Assembly: GCA_007119005.1 (NCBI GenBank)
Contig: SKQM01000020.1
Location: forward strand, 1 to 7,247
Reading direction: 5' to 3'
DNA length: 7,247 nucleotides
Source of the DNA: Thioalkalivibrio sp.
GTDB lineage: Bacteria > Pseudomonadota > Gammaproteobacteria > Ectothiorhodospirales > Ectothiorhodospiraceae
A program made the translations under genes and the position numbers. The first letter of the stretch is position 1. Every line of letters starts with the position of its first letter. Positions 6,140 through 7,247 of this stretch are shown piece after piece. The notes under the pieces were generated by a model. It was not told the origin of the DNA. It was given only the letters and a program-made list of their open reading frames with translations, and ran no database searches.

Positions 6140-6708
6140 TAGCGCGGACCCGCCGTGTCGGTGGGATCAGTCCCCGGCCGGGACTGCGCAGCGATCTGCC
6201 GCAGGGCATCGACACGCTTGATGATCTCGCTGAGGCCCTGCAGCGCCAGCAGCAGGAAGGCCAACAGGATCACGGTCTTGATCGGATACAGCGGCAGCCC
6301 CCCTGGATTCGGGCTGACCTCAAGCCGCGTCCAGGAGCGCATCACGTAGTCCCAGCTGAGCCACATCATGGTCAGGCTGAACGGGATCAGAATCAGTACA
6401 TGCCCGATCAGGTCCACCCACTCGCGCAGGCGTGGCCCGAAACGCCCGTACAGGATGTCGACCCGGATGTGCCCGCCGCGCATGAGCAGCCACGCGGCCC
6501 CGAGCAGGAAGATCAGATTGAAGGCCTGCGTCTGCGCCTCGAGGACCGCGTTGCTGCTCAGTTGCATGCCGAGGTGCGCGCCCAGATAACGGCCCACCAC
6601 GTTGATCACGCCGAGCACGATCAGCAACACGGCCACCCAAGCCAGGATACGGCCGATGACACCGTTCACCGCGTCGATTGTGCGGCTCAGTCGCCGAAAT
6701 CCTGCCAT
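6139..6708 (-). CDS. TRAP transporter small permease subunit (DctQ/FcbT2-like)
   Basis: This is the accessory membrane subunit of the TRAP importer, 189 residues, predicted to have four membrane segments (about 19-41, 62-78, 98-117 and 138-160). The motif RGGHIRVDIL (77-86) after the second segment is the signature of the DctQ family, and the acidic residue E57 before it is also typical. A polar C-terminal tail of about 25 residues follows the last helix. The start is given at ATG 6708; a GTG directly before it (6709-6711) would add one residue, and no clear Shine-Dalgarno separates the two. It is the first gene of the two-gene QM operon; any promoter must be in 6712-6883 or upstream in the malic enzyme gene. 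Confidence 0.92.
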   Translation of the reverse strand: MAGFRRLSRTIDAVNGVIGRILAWVAVLLIVLGVINVVGRYLGAHLGMQLSSNAVLEAQTQAFNLIFLLGAAWLLMRGGHIRVDILYGRFGPRLREWVDLIGHVLILIPFSLTMMWLSWDYVMRSWTRLEVSPNPGGLPLYPIKTVILLAFLLLALQGLSEIIKRVDALRQIAAQSRPGTDPTDTAGPR

Positions 6709-6812
6709 CACCGCTGTTCTGCTCGCGCCGCCCCGCGGATTCCCGGAACAGGCCGCGCGAAGCGAATTAAGGTAGGGGCGGTCAGCTTACCTGAGCGGTC
6801 GCCTGCCACACC

Positions 6813-6827
6813 ACCCGCCATGCGGGT
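6813..6827. other. Perfect hairpin downstream of malic enzyme gene
   Basis: ACCCGC and GCGGGT form a perfect 6-bp stem around a CAT loop, in the 172-base gap between the probable malic enzyme gene and the dctQ-type gene. A second ACCCGC at 6845-6850 could pair with the same GCGGGT, giving two mutually exclusive stems. Without a U-tract, intrinsic termination is uncertain. The hairpin may end the malic enzyme transcript or simply be structure in a leader. Confidence 0.3.
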
Positions 6828-6883
6828 CCGCACGGGGCGGTTCAACCCGCTGAGGTCATGCGAGCCACCCGTCGTCAGGCCAG

Positions 6884-7247
6884 TCAGTAGATCAGCTCGT
6901 CCCGTCCGGCCTGACCGGCGTCGTTCTCCGCGATGGGCGTGCCGGCCAACATGGCCGTATTGAGCAGACCGCGCGCCGTGACCGAGGGTGTGACGATGTG
7001 CGCGCGGTTGCGCATGCCCATCAGCACCGGGCCGACCTCCAGGCCATTGGCGCGCATCTTGAGGATGTTACGCACGCCGTTAGCGGCGTCGGTGAAGGCG
7101 AAGATCAGCACATTGGCGGGGCCCTTGATGCGCGAGTTGGGGAAGCTCCGCTCGCGCAGCGCCGGGTCGAGCGCGAGGTCCACGGACATCTCGCCTTCGT
7201 AGGCAAAATCCGGCTCGCTGTCATCGAGAAGCTGCAGGGCGTCGCGC
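6884..7247 (-). CDS. maeB: Probable NADP-dependent malic enzyme, C-terminal phosphotransacetylase-like domain (partial)
   Basis: The frame enters from the right edge and ends with TGA (complement of 6884-6886), giving 120 visible residues. The visible sequence has DFAYEGEMSVDLALDP, then IKGPANVLIF, TDAANGVRNILKM, GLEVGPVLMGM, NRAHIVTPSVTARGLLN and AGTPI. This is the C-terminal phosphate acetyl/butyryltransferase-like domain found on MaeB-type malic enzymes, where it binds acetyl-CoA for allosteric control. The catalytic malate-to-pyruvate domain would lie outside the window. A stand-alone phosphate acetyltransferase is the main alternative, since only the shared domain can be seen. The MGMRNRAH segment has Arg where relatives, as I recall, often have Gly. 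It is on the same strand as the TRAP QM genes, 175 bases upstream of them, so read-through is possible but unproven. Confidence 0.75.
   Translation of the reverse strand, partial: RDALQLLDDSEPDFAYEGEMSVDLALDPALRERSFPNSRIKGPANVLIFAFTDAANGVRNILKMRANGLEVGPVLMGMRNRAHIVTPSVTARGLLNTAMLAGTPIAENDAGQAGRDELIY

Overview
The window is high-GC DNA from a bacterium, probably a gammaproteobacterium. The encoded proteins (a FcbT/TakP-type TRAP transporter, a MaeB-like malic enzyme tail and an LtaS/MdoB-like membrane sulfatase-fold protein) look like those of Ectothiorhodospiraceae/Chromatiales-type organisms. That placement rests on recalled protein resemblance, not on a marker gene. No rRNA, tRNA, CRISPR array, integrase or transposase gene is visible.

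Layout from left to right. Positions 1-209 hold the end of an AraC-family regulator (+). Positions 210-724 are gene-poor and AT-richer. They contain two 20-base inverted copies of a repeat end (258-277 and 527-546) and a possible 43-codon small ORF (592-723). Positions 725-1597 (+) encode an unrecognised conserved-looking 290-residue protein. It converges with 1663-3306 (-), a membrane-anchored alkaline-phosphatase/sulfatase-superfamily enzyme. A 356-base divergent intergenic region follows and carries another copy of the repeat (3546-3654). That copy runs directly into the Shine-Dalgarno sequence of a Tat-exported TRAP solute receptor (3663-4742, +). The two TRAP membrane subunits lie on the opposite strand, convergent with the receptor: DctM-type (4775-6139, -) and DctQ-type (6139-6708, -), joined by a TAATG overlap. 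The right edge (6884-7247, -) is the C-terminal phosphotransacetylase-like part of a probable malic enzyme.

The receptor, small subunit and large subunit form a complete tripartite Na+-dependent importer. Receptor residues suggest an organic-acid ligand of the 2-oxoacid/carboxylate class. A malic enzyme in the same neighbourhood fits carboxylate metabolism, but the link is inferred only from proximity. The most unusual sequence-level signal is a roughly 110-base dispersed repeat. Two copies (438-547 and 3546-3654) share ordered blocks CCTTAGG, TGACCCC, TTTATTT and CTTGGTCCGACCCCGG at near-identical spacing, and a third, inverted copy of the end sits at 258-277. It resembles a small non-autonomous mobile or REP-like element. 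I see no strong evidence for a new multi-gene system.
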